This document shows positions 25,806-35,446 of a stretch of DNA of 64,000 bases, one piece after another. The stretch's first letter is position 1; each line of letters opens with the position of its first letter. Origin of the DNA: an uncultured Eubacteriales bacterium (lineage in GTDB: Bacteria; Bacillota; Clostridia; Oscillospirales; Ruminococcaceae); the NCBI GenBank assembly GCA_900319075.1, contig ONMZ01000001.1, forward strand, positions 161,264 to 225,263. Direction: 5' to 3'. The notes beneath the pieces were generated by a model, which was not told the DNA's origin, did not search any database, and saw nothing but the letters and a program-made list of their open reading frames with translations. The translations under genes and the position numbers were made by a program.

Positions 25806-27830
25806 TCATAACATAGATCTTAGTTTTTTCATTGTAGGGGAATCCTCAAGATCCACCTTTGAGCTTACCTCAAGCATTGAGACGCTCATGGTTGCAGCTT
25901 TATAATCAACCAGCTGCTTATCTGCAAATATATCGACGCAGATACGCATTTTGCAGTAATTCATTCTATCGTCTCCAAGAGACATGAACATATGGTCAAG
26001 GTTGGTGCTGCCGGCAGAGCTTATGTACTTATACACTCTTACCAATTCATCTCTGCCGGGGATAATCTTTTGAACATATGCCGACGGAAGATCCTCTCCC
26101 CGCATGAGCTTTTCATAACACTGTTTTGCGGCAAAGTATCTTTCCTGCTTCACTCCGCTCAGACGGTGGTCGATCACCTTTATGGACACAGATTCCGTCC
26201 CTCTGAATGAGTTTATATCCAGCTTGACAAGCATATCGATCCTGTCACCTATTTTAAAGCAGGCTCTTTCGGGAGCAAGAGAAAAAAACAGCGCCTGGCC
26301 TTTATAGCTTCCATATTCAAATTCTATCTTGGTATGTTTGCCCTGGGAAAGGGGTATCACAGAAAGCACCACCGCTCCCACAACAGCAAATACCGGCGAA
26401 GGGTTTTGTGCACCAAACGGCTCAAGGGAAGAAAGTCCCTTTACGTTTTCAACAGTTATATCCTGAGGCATAAGCAATTTATCCGCACATATCTCCTGTA
26501 CAGGTGCTTTGGGAAGTCTGTCGGCGTATTCATATACTTTGCTGCAAAGCGCCCCTATATTCTCCTGTCTGAGGGAAAAACCTCCCGCACATTCATGTCC
26601 TCCGTATTTTTCAAAAAGTTCGGCACAATAATGCAGGCAGTCAAACACATCAAAGCCATGGATACTTCTTGCTGAACCTCTTGCGTTGCCATCATCATCA
26701 ATAGAGATTATCAGATTTGGTTTTCCGTAAAGGTCAAGTATCTTTGAGGACACTATCCCTATAACACCTGGATGCCAGTTCCTGCCCCACAGCACAAGTG
26801 CTGCATGGTCAAGGACCTGGGGATATTTATCAATATGGTCAACTATCTCTGAGATAATGACTTTTTCAGTCTGTTTACGCATAGCATTAAGCTCGATAAG
26901 CTGGCTGACATGAGCGTGAGCGTCGTACTCATCCTCGCTGAGCAGCGCCTTAACAGCTGTGATCGGTGATCCAAAGCGTCCGGACGCATTGATAACAGGT
27001 GCCATTCTGAAAGAAATGTCTGTGGAGCTGACGGAGGCTTTATCCACCGAATTAAGCTCAAAAAGCTTACAAAGCCCTTGGTTTTCCGTATTTTTAAGGT
27101 ATTCCAGTCCCTGCTTGACGATCGTTCTGTTTTCCCCGGTAAGAGGCACCACATCGGCGATAGTTCCGATGGCACATATATCTGCATACTGTTCAAGGAC
27201 TATCTCATAATTACCTCCGTCAAGAGCAGCACAAAGCTTAAACGCCACTCCAACGCCTGCCAGGTCTTTATAGGGGCACGGGCAGTCTGCTCTGTGGGGG
27301 TCGACGACTGCTTCCGCCATGGGAAGCTCATCAGAAGGCTGGTGATGGTCGGTAACGACAAGCTTCATTCCCAGCTCGTATATAAGTTTTGCTTCCTCAA
27401 CGGCAGATATACCGTTATCCACAGTAACAATCAGCTTTGCACCTTCACCGGCGATCTTTCTGATGGCATCAGCGTTCAACCCGTACCCCTCGCTGCGCTC
27501 GGGGATATAGTACATCACATTTGCGCCCATGCTTTCAAGGTAGTTATAAAGGATAGCCGTAGAGGTTATCCCGTCACAGTCGTAGTCGCCGTAAACGCAT
27601 ATAAGGTGGAATCCATCGATCATATTTTCAATGGTTTCCACAGCTTTATCCATATCCTTCATAAGGAAAGGGTCAGAAAGCTCAGAGGTGGTAAAGTACT
27701 CCACAATGCTGTCAAAATCAGTGTATCCCCTTGACGTAAGAACTTCAAGGGCAAGCTTATTTATATCGCACCTTGCACAAAACTGTTCGGCAAGGTCTTT
27801 ATCCGATCTGTTAATCTTCCATTTTTTCAT
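25806..27830 (-). CDS. recJ: Single-stranded-DNA-specific exonuclease RecJ
   Basis: DHH-family 5'-3' exonuclease on single-stranded DNA, used in recombination and mismatch repair. The 674 residues contain DYDCDGITS (about 81-89), TVDNG, VTDHHQPSD (about 160-168), the DHHA1 region with GGHECAGGF (about 415-423), and an OB-fold C-terminal domain (about 470-570). First gene of the recJ-relA-MBL-hemZ-methyltransferase operon. Its promoter must lie in the 200-nt divergent region shared with the sigma-factor gene, but I see no convincing hexamer pair for it. Confidence 0.94.
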   Translation of the reverse strand: MKKWKINRSDKDLAEQFCARCDINKLALEVLTSRGYTDFDSIVEYFTTSELSDPFLMKDMDKAVETIENMIDGFHLICVYGDYDCDGITSTAILYNYLESMGANVMYYIPERSEGYGLNADAIRKIAGEGAKLIVTVDNGISAVEEAKLIYELGMKLVVTDHHQPSDELPMAEAVVDPHRADCPCPYKDLAGVGVAFKLCAALDGGNYEIVLEQYADICAIGTIADVVPLTGENRTIVKQGLEYLKNTENQGLCKLFELNSVDKASVSSTDISFRMAPVINASGRFGSPITAVKALLSEDEYDAHAHVSQLIELNAMRKQTEKVIISEIVDHIDKYPQVLDHAALVLWGRNWHPGVIGIVSSKILDLYGKPNLIISIDDDGNARGSARSIHGFDVFDCLHYCAELFEKYGGHECAGGFSLRQENIGALCSKVYEYADRLPKAPVQEICADKLLMPQDITVENVKGLSSLEPFGAQNPSPVFAVVGAVVLSVIPLSQGKHTKIEFEYGSYKGQALFFSLAPERACFKIGDRIDMLVKLDINSFRGTESVSIKVIDHRLSGVKQERYFAAKQCYEKLMRGEDLPSAYVQKIIPGRDELVRVYKYISSAGSTNLDHMFMSLGDDRMNYCKMRICVDIFADKQLVDYKAATMSVSMLEVSSKVDLEDSPTMKKLRSML

Positions 27831-28036
27831 AAAAAACTCTTTTCATCATCAAACTGCATATAGAAAAGTATACCACATTTACGCTTATATTTCAAGTGCT
27901 TTGACATATTTTTTATCCCCGGATCAAACTTGAAAAAGCTTTGAAAATGTTATAATATAAGGTGTGAGGAATCGCTCTTTTGTTTCGTGTAATGTATAAG
28001 AAAGAGCAAAAAGCCTTTCGGGAAAGGAGAACACCC

Positions 28037-28597
28037 ATGGACAACGGTGCAAGTAGCTACCGCCGTTTCCGTGAGAACGGTGATGAAAGCGGATTAGTCG
28101 AGATAATCAGAGATTACAAAGACGGTCTTATGATCTATCTTACGGGTATAGTGGGCGATGTCCACACGGCAGAGGACCTTACAGAGGACACTTTTGTTTT
28201 GCTTGGCACTAAAAAGCCAAAGGACAAAGGAAAAGGGTCTTTTAAGACCTGGCTTTACACCATCGGAAGGAACATTGCCATAGATCATCTGCGTAAGAGA
28301 AAAAGGCTCAAAGAGACCCCGATAGAACTATCCCCGGAACAGTCTGATGAACTTGAAGACATAACCTCGGCATATATACGTGAGCAACAAAAGATAATTA
28401 TACACAAAGCTTTGAGAAGCTTAAAGCCCGAATACTACCAGATACTATGGCTGCAATATTTTGAACAGCTTAGCATGAAAGACTGTGCACGAATAATGAA
28501 AAAAAGTGTGCACGCTGCGGAAATGCTGGCGTCAAGAGCAAGAAAGGCTCTCAAAGCGAAGCTGGAACAGGAGGGTATTGACAATGAAAGATTATAA
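28037..28597 (+). CDS. Sigma-70 family RNA polymerase sigma factor (ECF-like)
   Basis: Alternative sigma factor of 186 residues from the ATG at 28037, which has AAAGGAG 7 nt upstream. Region 2 spans about residues 20-90 (including HTAEDLTEDTF and the DHLRKRKR end of the core/-10 contact region) and region 4 about 115-175 (YYQILWLQYFEQLSMKDCARIM helix-turn-helix). The next gene overlaps by 14 nt and encodes a membrane protein that is the obvious anti-sigma candidate. A TATAAT at about 27950 with a poorly placed upstream TTGAAA may be its promoter. Confidence 0.9.
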   Translation: MDNGASSYRRFRENGDESGLVEIIRDYKDGLMIYLTGIVGDVHTAEDLTEDTFVLLGTKKPKDKGKGSFKTWLYTIGRNIAIDHLRKRKRLKETPIELSPEQSDELEDITSAYIREQQKIIIHKALRSLKPEYYQILWLQYFEQLSMKDCARIMKKSVHAAEMLASRARKALKAKLEQEGIDNERL

Positions 28598-29654
28598 AGA
28601 AATGGCTGATTCGGTGCTTGACCGGGTCCACGAATACCAGCAGCAGGAACAAAGCAAAAAGGCTAAGATACGCACTTTTGGCAGGACGGCGGCAATTGCG
28701 CTGCCTGTGATAGCCGTGGCGGCTGTGGGGATATTTGCACTTACTCGTGGCATTGGAGGCAAAGATATAAGCGCTTCGGAGGATCTATCGTATAATGATA
28801 CGGCAGCAGGCGGGGCAAAAGAACAGACAGCGGACAGCTCCTCCGGTACGCCTGTATTTGCCGGAGATTACTGGGTAAGCGACAGCGGAGAAAACAGTTC
28901 ACATACCGCTTCAAGCAGCTCATCAGAGGCAGCACAGACCACCAGCGCAGAAAAAAAAGCTCCTGCCTCATCAAGCAGCGAAAGCAAGGCAGAAAATGTA
29001 CCGGACGGCAAAGCCGGGAGCAGCACATCAGACCCTCCCGAGCTTTCAGGAGGTCAGATGTTTATTGCCGCCATACCCAAAAACAACAGAGTTCAGATCA
29101 CCGGTGAAAAAATAACGGAGCAGGAGGCTCGTAACTACTTCGCAGAAAATGCTGCCGGTATTCAAAATTCCCTTGCGGCAAGCGGCGTCGAGATAGCTGA
29201 GATCGCATACGACGAACAAAACTTCAACACTGATAAATTCTTGCTGGCAAAAGGCTCTCTGCTTTTCAAAAAAGGCTACTGCCATATTAGCTATGACGGA
29301 AATCCAGACGAAAGTCTGCCGGGACTGACCTTGAAGCAGAACTTTATGGATTTTCACGTTTATAACGCAGGCAGGCTCATAGCTATTGTAACTCTTGTCA
29401 AGGAAAAGGGTGTGCTCTACGCAAACCCTGCTTTTGGCGCACCCTGGTTTGATTCTTTTGACAGGGCACTTAATAAATATTCAGGTCAAAAGATACTTTT
29501 CCTTTATGCAGGAGCAACGGCATATGCCATTACACCGGACAATACTGTGATCCACCCTCAGGGAAATGAAAGCTCGGTAAGAGATTCGGGCTTGAACAAT
29601 GTGAAAGATGCCTATAAATGGTTTTACAATGAACAGTGTGTATACACACCGTAA
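28584..29654 (+). CDS. Single-pass membrane protein, likely anti-sigma partner
   Basis: 356 residues from the ATG at 28584, with AGGAGGG upstream. Short cytoplasmic N terminus (about 1-30), one TM helix (about 35-55), a long Ser/Ala/Glu-rich extracellular linker (about 65-155) and a C-terminal globular domain (about 165-356) I do not recognise. Topology, translational overlap with the sigma factor gene and the small cytoplasmic head fit an anti-sigma/sensor protein; no zinc anti-sigma (HxxxCxxC) motif is present, so this is inference from context. Confidence 0.65.
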   Translation: MKDYKEMADSVLDRVHEYQQQEQSKKAKIRTFGRTAAIALPVIAVAAVGIFALTRGIGGKDISASEDLSYNDTAAGGAKEQTADSSSGTPVFAGDYWVSDSGENSSHTASSSSSEAAQTTSAEKKAPASSSSESKAENVPDGKAGSSTSDPPELSGGQMFIAAIPKNNRVQITGEKITEQEARNYFAENAAGIQNSLAASGVEIAEIAYDEQNFNTDKFLLAKGSLLFKKGYCHISYDGNPDESLPGLTLKQNFMDFHVYNAGRLIAIVTLVKEKGVLYANPAFGAPWFDSFDRALNKYSGQKILFLYAGATAYAITPDNTVIHPQGNESSVRDSGLNNVKDAYKWFYNEQCVYTP

Positions 29655-29660
29655 AAACAT

Positions 29661-29690
29661 AACGGGAAGCCTTATGACTTCCCGTTTTCT
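29661..29690 (+). terminator. Intrinsic terminator after the sigma/anti-sigma pair
   Basis: AACGGGAAG (29661-29669) pairs with CTTCCCGTT (29677-29685), followed by TTCTT. It ends at the stop of the convergent HD gene. Confidence 0.75.
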
Positions 29691-30259
29691 TATTGTGCAG
29701 TTCCCTGCAGCCCTATTTCCTCGGCGTGGGGTCTCATGCCCTCAATACAAATCTGAGCCACCTGTGAAACTTCCATACCAAGCAGCTCGCAGCCCTTTTT
29801 TATAAGCTCTCTGTCGCACTTGGCGGCAAATTTCTTATCCTTATATTTTTTCATAAAGCTTTTAAGCTCCAGATCATTTATACCATTAGGTCTCATACGG
29901 GCACAAGCCTGGATTATGCCGGTAAGCTCGTCAACGGCAAAAAGACTTTTCTCCATATTGGTTTGCGGCTTCACATCAGTACATATCTCCCAGCCGTGAG
30001 AAAGAATAGCTCTCACATCCTCGGGATCGACCCCTGCTTCAAGCAGCGGCTTCTCGGTATGCTTCAGGTGCTCATCAGGGTACTTTTCATAATCATAATC
30101 ATGAAGATAGCCCACAGCCATCCAATGATCCTCATCCTCACCAAAATGCTTTGCCATAGCCCCCATTGCATAGCATACATTAAGGGAATGGATAATAAGA
30201 TGTTCCTGTGTAACGCTGTCCTTGTTCAGTTCCTTTGCCCTTTCAAGGGTAAGTTTCAT
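29690..30259 (-). CDS. HD-domain phosphohydrolase
   Basis: HDIG-type hydrolase of 189 residues. Metal ligands: HSLNV (about 24-28), the HD doublet in GYLHDYDYEK (about 48-57), a further His in LSHGWE and the closing Asp in AVDELTG (about 107-113). It matches the small HDIG proteins widely annotated as hydrolases in Clostridia; substrate unknown. Good GGAGGG ribosome site. Its promoter is not evident; read-through from tRNA-Arg is interrupted by a terminator. Confidence 0.85.
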   Translation of the reverse strand: MKLTLERAKELNKDSVTQEHLIIHSLNVCYAMGAMAKHFGEDEDHWMAVGYLHDYDYEKYPDEHLKHTEKPLLEAGVDPEDVRAILSHGWEICTDVKPQTNMEKSLFAVDELTGIIQACARMRPNGINDLELKSFMKKYKDKKFAAKCDRELIKKGCELLGMEVSQVAQICIEGMRPHAEEIGLQGTAQ

Positions 30260-30287
30260 GGCATATCCCTCCTTGAAGATAACACAA

Positions 30288-30319
30288 GACCTCTTTTACG
30301 GCAAACGGTAAAAGAGGTC
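30288..30319 (-). terminator. Intrinsic terminator after tRNA-Arg
   Basis: Perfect 12-bp stem (30288-30299 with 30308-30319), 8-nt loop, 13 nt past the tRNA 3' end on the minus strand. Confidence 0.75.
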
Positions 30320-30332
30320 ATATGCTTTTACA

Positions 30333-30406
30333 CGTCCTCGGCGGGATTCGAACCCACGACCTTTCGCTTAGGAGGCGAACGCTCTATCCTGCTGAGCTAC
30401 GAAGAC
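30333..30406 (-). tRNA. tRNA-Arg (anticodon CCU)
   Basis: Complete cloverleaf on the minus strand: acceptor GTCTTCG with CGAGGAC, D arm AGCTCAGCAGGATAGAGC, anticodon loop CTCCTAA between TTCGC and GCGAA, T arm with GGTTCGAATCC. It reads AGG codons. The 3' CCA is not encoded (GTG follows). Own promoter and terminator. Confidence 0.96.
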
Positions 30407-30419
30407 ATTTAACTTATTT

Positions 30420-30448
30420 ATTATAGCACATACGTTTTTGAAATGCAA
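30420..30448 (-). promoter_or_regulatory. Promoter of tRNA-Arg
   Basis: Minus strand TTGCAT (30448-30443), 17-nt spacer, TATAAT (30425-30420), 14 nt upstream of the tRNA. Confidence 0.8.
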
Positions 30449-30542
30449 GTTATTTTTATAAATTTTTATAAAACGCAAGAAATCCCCATATTAGCGCACT
30501 TTTTGAAGTTAGTTACAATTAACTTTATTTGCAACTTTTCTA

Positions 30543-30571
30543 TTGACATTAACAGAATTTTATATTATAAT
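30543..30571 (+). promoter_or_regulatory. Consensus promoter of pckA
   Basis: TTGACA (30543-30548), 17-nt spacer, TATAAT (30566-30571), both perfect. It leaves a 5' leader of about 85 nt before the ATG at 30662, in which I see no strong fold. Confidence 0.9.
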
Positions 30572-30661
30572 TGTATGTGTGCGTGAAATGAGCCTTGTGT
30601 TTGTACATGGCATCATTGTTCACATTAACTAAAATAATTTTTAATGCAGGAGGAAAATAAA

Positions 30662-32266
30662 ATGGCAAATCTTGATCTTACAAAGTACGGCATTACCGGT
30701 TCAACCGAGATCGTACGCAACCCCTCTTATGAGGAGCTGTTCAAGGAAGAGACTAAGGCAGGTCTTGAAGGCTATGAAAAAGGTCAGGTGACTGAGCTGG
30801 GCGCTGTAAACGTTATGACCGGAATTTACACAGGACGTTCTCCTAAGGACAAGTTCATCGTAATGGACGAGAACTCAAAGGACACTGTTTGGTGGACTAC
30901 CGACGAGTACAAAAACGACAACCATGTTGCTTCCAAGGAGACATGGGAGGCTGTCAAGAAGATCGCTGTTGAAGAGCTTTGCAACAAGAGACTTTTTGTT
31001 GTAGACGCTTTCTGCGGTGCAAACAAGGACACAAGAATGGCAGTGCGCTTTATCGTTGAGGTCGCTTGGCAGGCACATTTTATCGAGAATATGTTCATAA
31101 AGCCAACTGCTGAAGAGCTTGAGAACTTTGAGCCTGATTTTGTAGTTTACAACGCTTCCAAGGCTAAGGTAGAAAACTATAAAGAGCTGGGTCTTAACTC
31201 TGAGACAGCTGTTGTATTCAACATTACAAGCCGTGAGCAGGTCATCATCAACACATGGTACGGCGGAGAGATGAAAAAGGGTATGTTCTCAATGATGAAC
31301 TACTATCTGCCTCTCAAGGGCATCGCTGCAATGCACTGCTCTGCTAACACAGATATGAACGGTGAGCACACCGCTATATTCTTCGGTCTTTCCGGAACAG
31401 GTAAGACTACCCTTTCCACAGATCCTAAGAGACTGCTTATCGGTGACGACGAGCACGGCTGGGACGACAGCGGTGTATTCAACTTCGAGGGCGGCTGCTA
31501 TGCAAAGGTGATCAACCTTGACAAGGATTCAGAGCCTGATATCTACAACGCTATCAAGAGAAATGCTCTGCTTGAAAACGTAACAGTTGATGCAAACGGC
31601 AAGATCGACTTCAATGACAAGTCCGTAACAGAGAACACCCGTGTTTCCTATCCTATCGACCACATCGAGAAGATAGTTAAGCCAATTTCTCACGGTCCTG
31701 CAGCTGATAATGTTATTTTCCTTTCAGCTGACGCTTTCGGCGTACTTCCTCCTGTTTCCATACTTACACCTGAGCAGACAAAGTATTACTTCCTCTCAGG
31801 ATTTACCGCTAAGCTGGCAGGCACAGAGCGCGGAATCACAGAGCCTACACCTACATTCTCCGCTTGCTTCGGTCAGGCATTCCTTGAGCTGCATCCTACA
31901 AAGTATGCAGAGGAGCTGGTTAAGAGAATGGAAAAGAGCGGCGCTAAAGCTTACCTTGTAAACACAGGCTGGAACGGCACCGGCAAGAGAATTTCCATCA
32001 AGGATACCCGTGGTATCATTGACGCTATCCTTAACGGCGATGTACTCAAAGCACCTACAAAGAAGATCCCGTTCTTTGATTTTGAGGTTCCTACCGAGCT
32101 GCCAGGCGTTGACTCCGGTATCCTTGATCCGAGAGATACCTATGCAAGCGCTTCCGAGTGGGAAGAAAAGGCAAAGGATCTTGCTTCAAGATTCATCAAG
32201 AACTTTGCAAAGTATGAGGGCAACGAGGCAGGTAAGGCACTTGTTCCTGCAGGTCCTCAGCTTTGA
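30662..32266 (+). CDS. pckA: Phosphoenolpyruvate carboxykinase (ATP)
   Basis: Interconverts oxaloacetate + ATP and PEP + CO2 + ADP. In anaerobic fibrolytic bacteria it often works toward oxaloacetate for succinate formation and ATP gain. The protein is 534 residues from the ATG at 30662 (AGGAGG 8 nt upstream). Signature blocks: the P-loop [11 protein letters not shown] (about 243-253), the metal/kinase-2 block GDDEHGWDD (about 261-269), FEGGCYAK, and NTGWNGTG near the C terminus. Strongly biased codons and a perfect promoter suggest high expression. Monocistronic. Confidence 0.97.
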   Translation: MANLDLTKYGITGSTEIVRNPSYEELFKEETKAGLEGYEKGQVTELGAVNVMTGIYTGRSPKDKFIVMDENSKDTVWWTTDEYKNDNHVASKETWEAVKKIAVEELCNKRLFVVDAFCGANKDTRMAVRFIVEVAWQAHFIENMFIKPTAEELENFEPDFVVYNASKAKVENYKELGLNSETAVVFNITSREQVIINTWYGGEMKKGMFSMMNYYLPLKGIAAMHCSANTDMNGEHTAIFFGLSGTGKTTLSTDPKRLLIGDDEHGWDDSGVFNFEGGCYAKVINLDKDSEPDIYNAIKRNALLENVTVDANGKIDFNDKSVTENTRVSYPIDHIEKIVKPISHGPAADNVIFLSADAFGVLPPVSILTPEQTKYYFLSGFTAKLAGTERGITEPTPTFSACFGQAFLELHPTKYAEELVKRMEKSGAKAYLVNTGWNGTGKRISIKDTRGIIDAILNGDVLKAPTKKIPFFDFEVPTELPGVDSGILDPRDTYASASEWEEKAKDLASRFIKNFAKYEGNEAGKALVPAGPQL

Positions 32267-32285
32267 TCTGCAACTGAATAAGGAT

Positions 32286-32322
32286 AAAACCGATGTCTGT
32301 AAAAGGCATCGGTTTTTTGTTT
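32286..32322 (+). terminator. Intrinsic terminator after pckA
   Basis: AAAACCGATG (32286-32295) pairs with CATCGGTTTT (32307-32316), then T-rich. Confidence 0.85.
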
Positions 32323-32883
32323 TTAGTATTTACTGTCGCTTCGCAGCAAGCCGAATATGTTAATGTCGATAAGATCTCCACGGCAGCGCTCATAGCTGCG
32401 CAGTGTACCCTCTTTTGTAAAGCCAAGCTTTTCAAGCAGCTTCTGAGAGGCTGTATTTTGCGGCTCGACAAAAGCCTCTACTCTGTTTATCCCGCTTTCA
32501 CGGAAAATAAAACCGAGCACAGCATCAAGGGCTTCACTCATCAGACCTTTTCCATGATAACTGCTGTTAAGCTCATAGCCCAGTTCAGCTTTTAGCGCAT
32601 CTTCGTTAAAAGCAAAGAATCCGCAGGTGCCGATCAGCTTTCCGCCGTCTTTAAGCTCTATACCCCAGCGCAGCATTGTTCTTTGCTCAAAGCCGTTTGT
32701 AAAGAGATCAATCTGCTCTTTTGCCCTTTCAAGGCTTTCAAAGGGTGAAAGATCATAGTATTTCATGACCTGTCTGTCGGAGAAGATCTCATAGATGTCC
32801 TGGGTATCCTGCTGTGTGAGCAGCCTCAATCTCAGGCGATCGGTCTCAAATGTCACCGGCTTGTCAAATACATCCCTAAGCAT
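32323..32883 (-). CDS. GNAT-family acetyltransferase (RimJ/RimL type)
   Basis: Cytoplasmic N-acetyltransferase of 186 residues. The motif-A region GYELNSSYHGKGLMSEAL (about 106-123) carries the acetyl-CoA loop in HGKGLM, and NTASQKLLEKLGF (about 146-158) is the usual C-terminal motif B. The first strand TDRLRLRLL is typical of the RimJ/RimL group, which acetylates ribosomal protein N termini or small amines. Substrate unknown. Separated by 11 nt from the upstream CAT-like gene, so the two acetyltransferases form an operon. Confidence 0.88.
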   Translation of the reverse strand: MLRDVFDKPVTFETDRLRLRLLTQQDTQDIYEIFSDRQVMKYYDLSPFESLERAKEQIDLFTNGFEQRTMLRWGIELKDGGKLIGTCGFFAFNEDALKAELGYELNSSYHGKGLMSEALDAVLGFIFRESGINRVEAFVEPQNTASQKLLEKLGFTKEGTLRSYERCRGDLIDINIFGLLRSDSKY

Positions 32884-32894
32884 AGCTGCACCCC

Positions 32895-33545
32895 TTACTG
32901 TTCACAGAGACCGGATATCTCTTTTTCAAGATTTTTGTAAAACAAAGCTGCAAGAAAACCATCGGCTGAGGCATGGTTCAGCCTGATCGCTACGGGCATC
33001 ATAAGCCTGCCGTTTTCCTCTCGGAACTTGCCCCAGTTGACTATGGGGTTGAAATACAAGTAGCCGTCGGGCAGCTCAACAGTCATTGAGTCAAAGGACA
33101 GCCAGGGCAGGCTCGATGCATCGAACCAGTTTGGGTGTGCAGCATCGTCAAGTCCGTATTCACGGGTAGCTTTGCCTTTTTCAAGGTCGGCTTTGGCTGC
33201 ATTATAAAAGGTCTTATAATCATCAAAATATTCGCTGTAAACAACAGTTATCGTTTCGGTGTCCTCGTGGAAAACATACTGGCGTGGATTTATCCTATCG
33301 TAAAGGCGCATCTGCCGGGTCTGATAGTCCCAGTAAAAACGATAGTCCTCCCTTGAATTGAGCGTTTTTGAAAGAACATAGAGAAAGTTAAGATAAAAGC
33401 TTGTTCCTGTGCGCTTTGAAAAATCTTTAAGGTCTGTAACGTCCACCCTTGCGGTCACTGCAAATGAGCATTTGCAGTCGGTAGAAAAGTGATTGAAAAT
33501 ATCCTTACGGTAATAGCTGTTCATATCAATTATCTTATAATACAT
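32895..33545 (-). CDS. Chloramphenicol acetyltransferase-like protein
   Basis: CAT-fold acyltransferase of 216 residues from the ATG at 33545, with AAGGAGGG upstream; an upstream in-frame extension is unsupported. The catalytic His lies in NHASADGF (about 189-196), equivalent to HHAVCDGF of CAT enzymes; the first, non-catalytic His is Asn. Other conserved points: YRFYWD, INPRQYVFHEDTE and LPWLSFDSM. Chromosomal clostridial homologues of this type do not always confer resistance, so the acceptor is open. Confidence 0.82.
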   Translation of the reverse strand: MYYKIIDMNSYYRKDIFNHFSTDCKCSFAVTARVDVTDLKDFSKRTGTSFYLNFLYVLSKTLNSREDYRFYWDYQTRQMRLYDRINPRQYVFHEDTETITVVYSEYFDDYKTFYNAAKADLEKGKATREYGLDDAAHPNWFDASSLPWLSFDSMTVELPDGYLYFNPIVNWGKFREENGRLMMPVAIRLNHASADGFLAALFYKNLEKEISGLCEQ

Positions 33546-33672
33546 ACTGCTTCCCTCCTTTAAAATAAGATAACATAACAAGTCGGAAATTGCAAGTCCC
33601 AAAGGGTGAATTATGAACAACTGTTAAATTTCAGTAAATAAAATTAGAAAAACTTTATATTTTTCTGGAAAG

Positions 33673-33681
33673 TGCTATAAT
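33673..33681 (+). promoter_or_regulatory. Extended -10 promoter element of ptsI
   Basis: TGC-TATAAT with the TG at 33673-33674 and the hexamer at 33676-33681; no good -35. It lies 39 nt before the GTG start codon. Confidence 0.5.
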
Positions 33682-33719
33682 AAAGATGATAAAAGATGAT
33701 CCATAGGAGGTGAGGAACT

Positions 33720-35399
33720 GTGCAGAAACTGATGGGTACAACAGTTTACGGAGGTATCGGACGAGGTGTTATAAAGTACTTCCACCGTGACGAGATAGCT
33801 ATAAGCAAGGCACGTGTGGTCGACACAATGCGTGAGCTCAGAAGATTTACCTATGCCAGGAATGAAGTCGAACAAGAACTTAAAAAACTTTATGAACAAT
33901 CGGTACCTGTTGTGGGCGAGGACGAGGCTCAGATATTCCTCATCCACCAGATGATTCTTGACGATTCACAGTATGTTGAGTCTATGGAATCGCTGATACT
34001 TAACGAACATTGCAATGCCGAATACGCAGTGGTGCGAACGGTCATGATGTTCAGCAAGATGATGGAAGAAACAAGCAGTGAGTCGGAATATATCAGCGAA
34101 CGTATTGCAGATATACGTGACGTATCCGCAAGGCTGCTAAGACATATCCAGAACCGTGATGAAAAGGACTTTAAGCTTGACGAGATGTCCATCGTTTGCG
34201 CCGACGACTTTCTTCCCAGCGAAACAATACGCCTTGACAAATCAAAGGTTGCCGCAATATGCACCTCTTACGGCTCGGCAAACTCTCACACCGCCATTCT
34301 TGCCCGTACAAGAGGTATCCCCTGTGTTATAGGTATCGGGGACGAGCTTAAAGAGTCTCTTGAAAACAAATACTGCGTTGTGGACAGCTACAGCGGTATA
34401 ATGTACATCGAACCGGATAACGAGACAACAAAGCTTCTTGACCATAAGGAAGCTGTTGAGGGCCGCAAGCGTGAACTTCTTACAAGGCTCCGTGGCCGCA
34501 AAAACGTTACCCGTGACGGCAGAGAGATCGAGGTCCTTGCAAATATCTGTGACCTTACGGACATTGAAAACGCAAAAACCAACGACTGCGGCGGGATCGG
34601 TCTTTTAAGAAGCGAATATCTGTACACCGGGAAAAACGACTTCCCCGATGAAGAAATGCAGTTTTACAACTACCGCAGAGTTCTCACAGAGCTGAAAGGC
34701 AAACCTGTGACCATAAGGACAATGGATATAGGTGCTGATGCAGGTCTTGATTATTTCGGGCTTGACCAGGAAAAGAATCCGGCTCTTGGGTTCCGTTCTA
34801 TAAGAGTATGTCTTTCACGACCTCAGATATTCAAAACTCAGCTTCGTGCGTTATACAGAGCATCTGTTTACGGAGACCTGCGGATACTTTTCCCAATGAT
34901 CGTACACCCTAATGAGATAATCCGCATAAAGGAGATAATCAACGAGGTAAAGGCGGAGCTTATTCAGGAAGATAAGCCATTCAAAGATGATATCCCTTTG
35001 GGAGTGCTGATAGAAACACCTGCGGCGGTAACTCTAAGCGATCTGCTGGCAGAACAGGTAGATTTCTTCTCCATCGGCACCAATGACCTTGAGCAGTTTT
35101 CAAACGCCATTTATCGTCACAATCCCCATTTTGAAGACATTGTCCCCAATGACCACGTGGGTATTTTACGAATGATAAAAACGGTATGCGACAACGGTCA
35201 TGCTCACGGACTGAAGGTGTATATTTGCGGCGAGCTGGGTGCAGACACCAGCTTTACCGAAGTATTTTTGGATCTGCATATCGACGGGCTATCGGTCACT
35301 CCAACAAATATCCTTCCTGTGAGAAAGACTATCAGAAGTCTTAATCTCAGTGACAGGCGCCAGGTCCGCCAGAACATACAAAAATATCTTAAATGCTAA
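33720..35399 (+). CDS. ptsI: Phosphoenolpyruvate-protein phosphotransferase (PTS enzyme I)
   Basis: Transfers phosphate from PEP to HPr, the first step of PTS sugar uptake. The 559 residues contain the N-terminal HPr-binding helical domain, the phospho-histidine loop in SANSHTAILARTRGIPCV (about 186-203) and a PEP-binding barrel (about 260-559; GGIGLLRSEYLY, GEL GAD block near the end). GTG start with AGGAGGTGAGG upstream. It is alone: no HPr or EII genes nearby, so HPr must be elsewhere. In lineages with few PTS transporters, EI may mainly serve regulation. Confidence 0.94.
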   Translation: MQKLMGTTVYGGIGRGVIKYFHRDEIAISKARVVDTMRELRRFTYARNEVEQELKKLYEQSVPVVGEDEAQIFLIHQMILDDSQYVESMESLILNEHCNAEYAVVRTVMMFSKMMEETSSESEYISERIADIRDVSARLLRHIQNRDEKDFKLDEMSIVCADDFLPSETIRLDKSKVAAICTSYGSANSHTAILARTRGIPCVIGIGDELKESLENKYCVVDSYSGIMYIEPDNETTKLLDHKEAVEGRKRELLTRLRGRKNVTRDGREIEVLANICDLTDIENAKTNDCGGIGLLRSEYLYTGKNDFPDEEMQFYNYRRVLTELKGKPVTIRTMDIGADAGLDYFGLDQEKNPALGFRSIRVCLSRPQIFKTQLRALYRASVYGDLRILFPMIVHPNEIIRIKEIINEVKAELIQEDKPFKDDIPLGVLIETPAAVTLSDLLAEQVDFFSIGTNDLEQFSNAIYRHNPHFEDIVPNDHVGILRMIKTVCDNGHAHGLKVYICGELGADTSFTEVFLDLHIDGLSVTPTNILPVRKTIRSLNLSDRRQVRQNIQKYLKC

Positions 35400-35400
35400 A

Positions 35401-35434
35401 AAAAGCTGCTGCCCTATGGCAGCAGCTTTTGTGG
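35401..35434 (+). terminator. Intrinsic terminator after ptsI
   Basis: Perfect 13-bp stem (35401-35413 with 35418-35430), 4-nt loop, T-rich tail; symmetrical A/T tracts, so it may also serve the convergent thioesterase gene. Confidence 0.85.
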
Positions 35435-35446
35435 TTTGCTACAAAA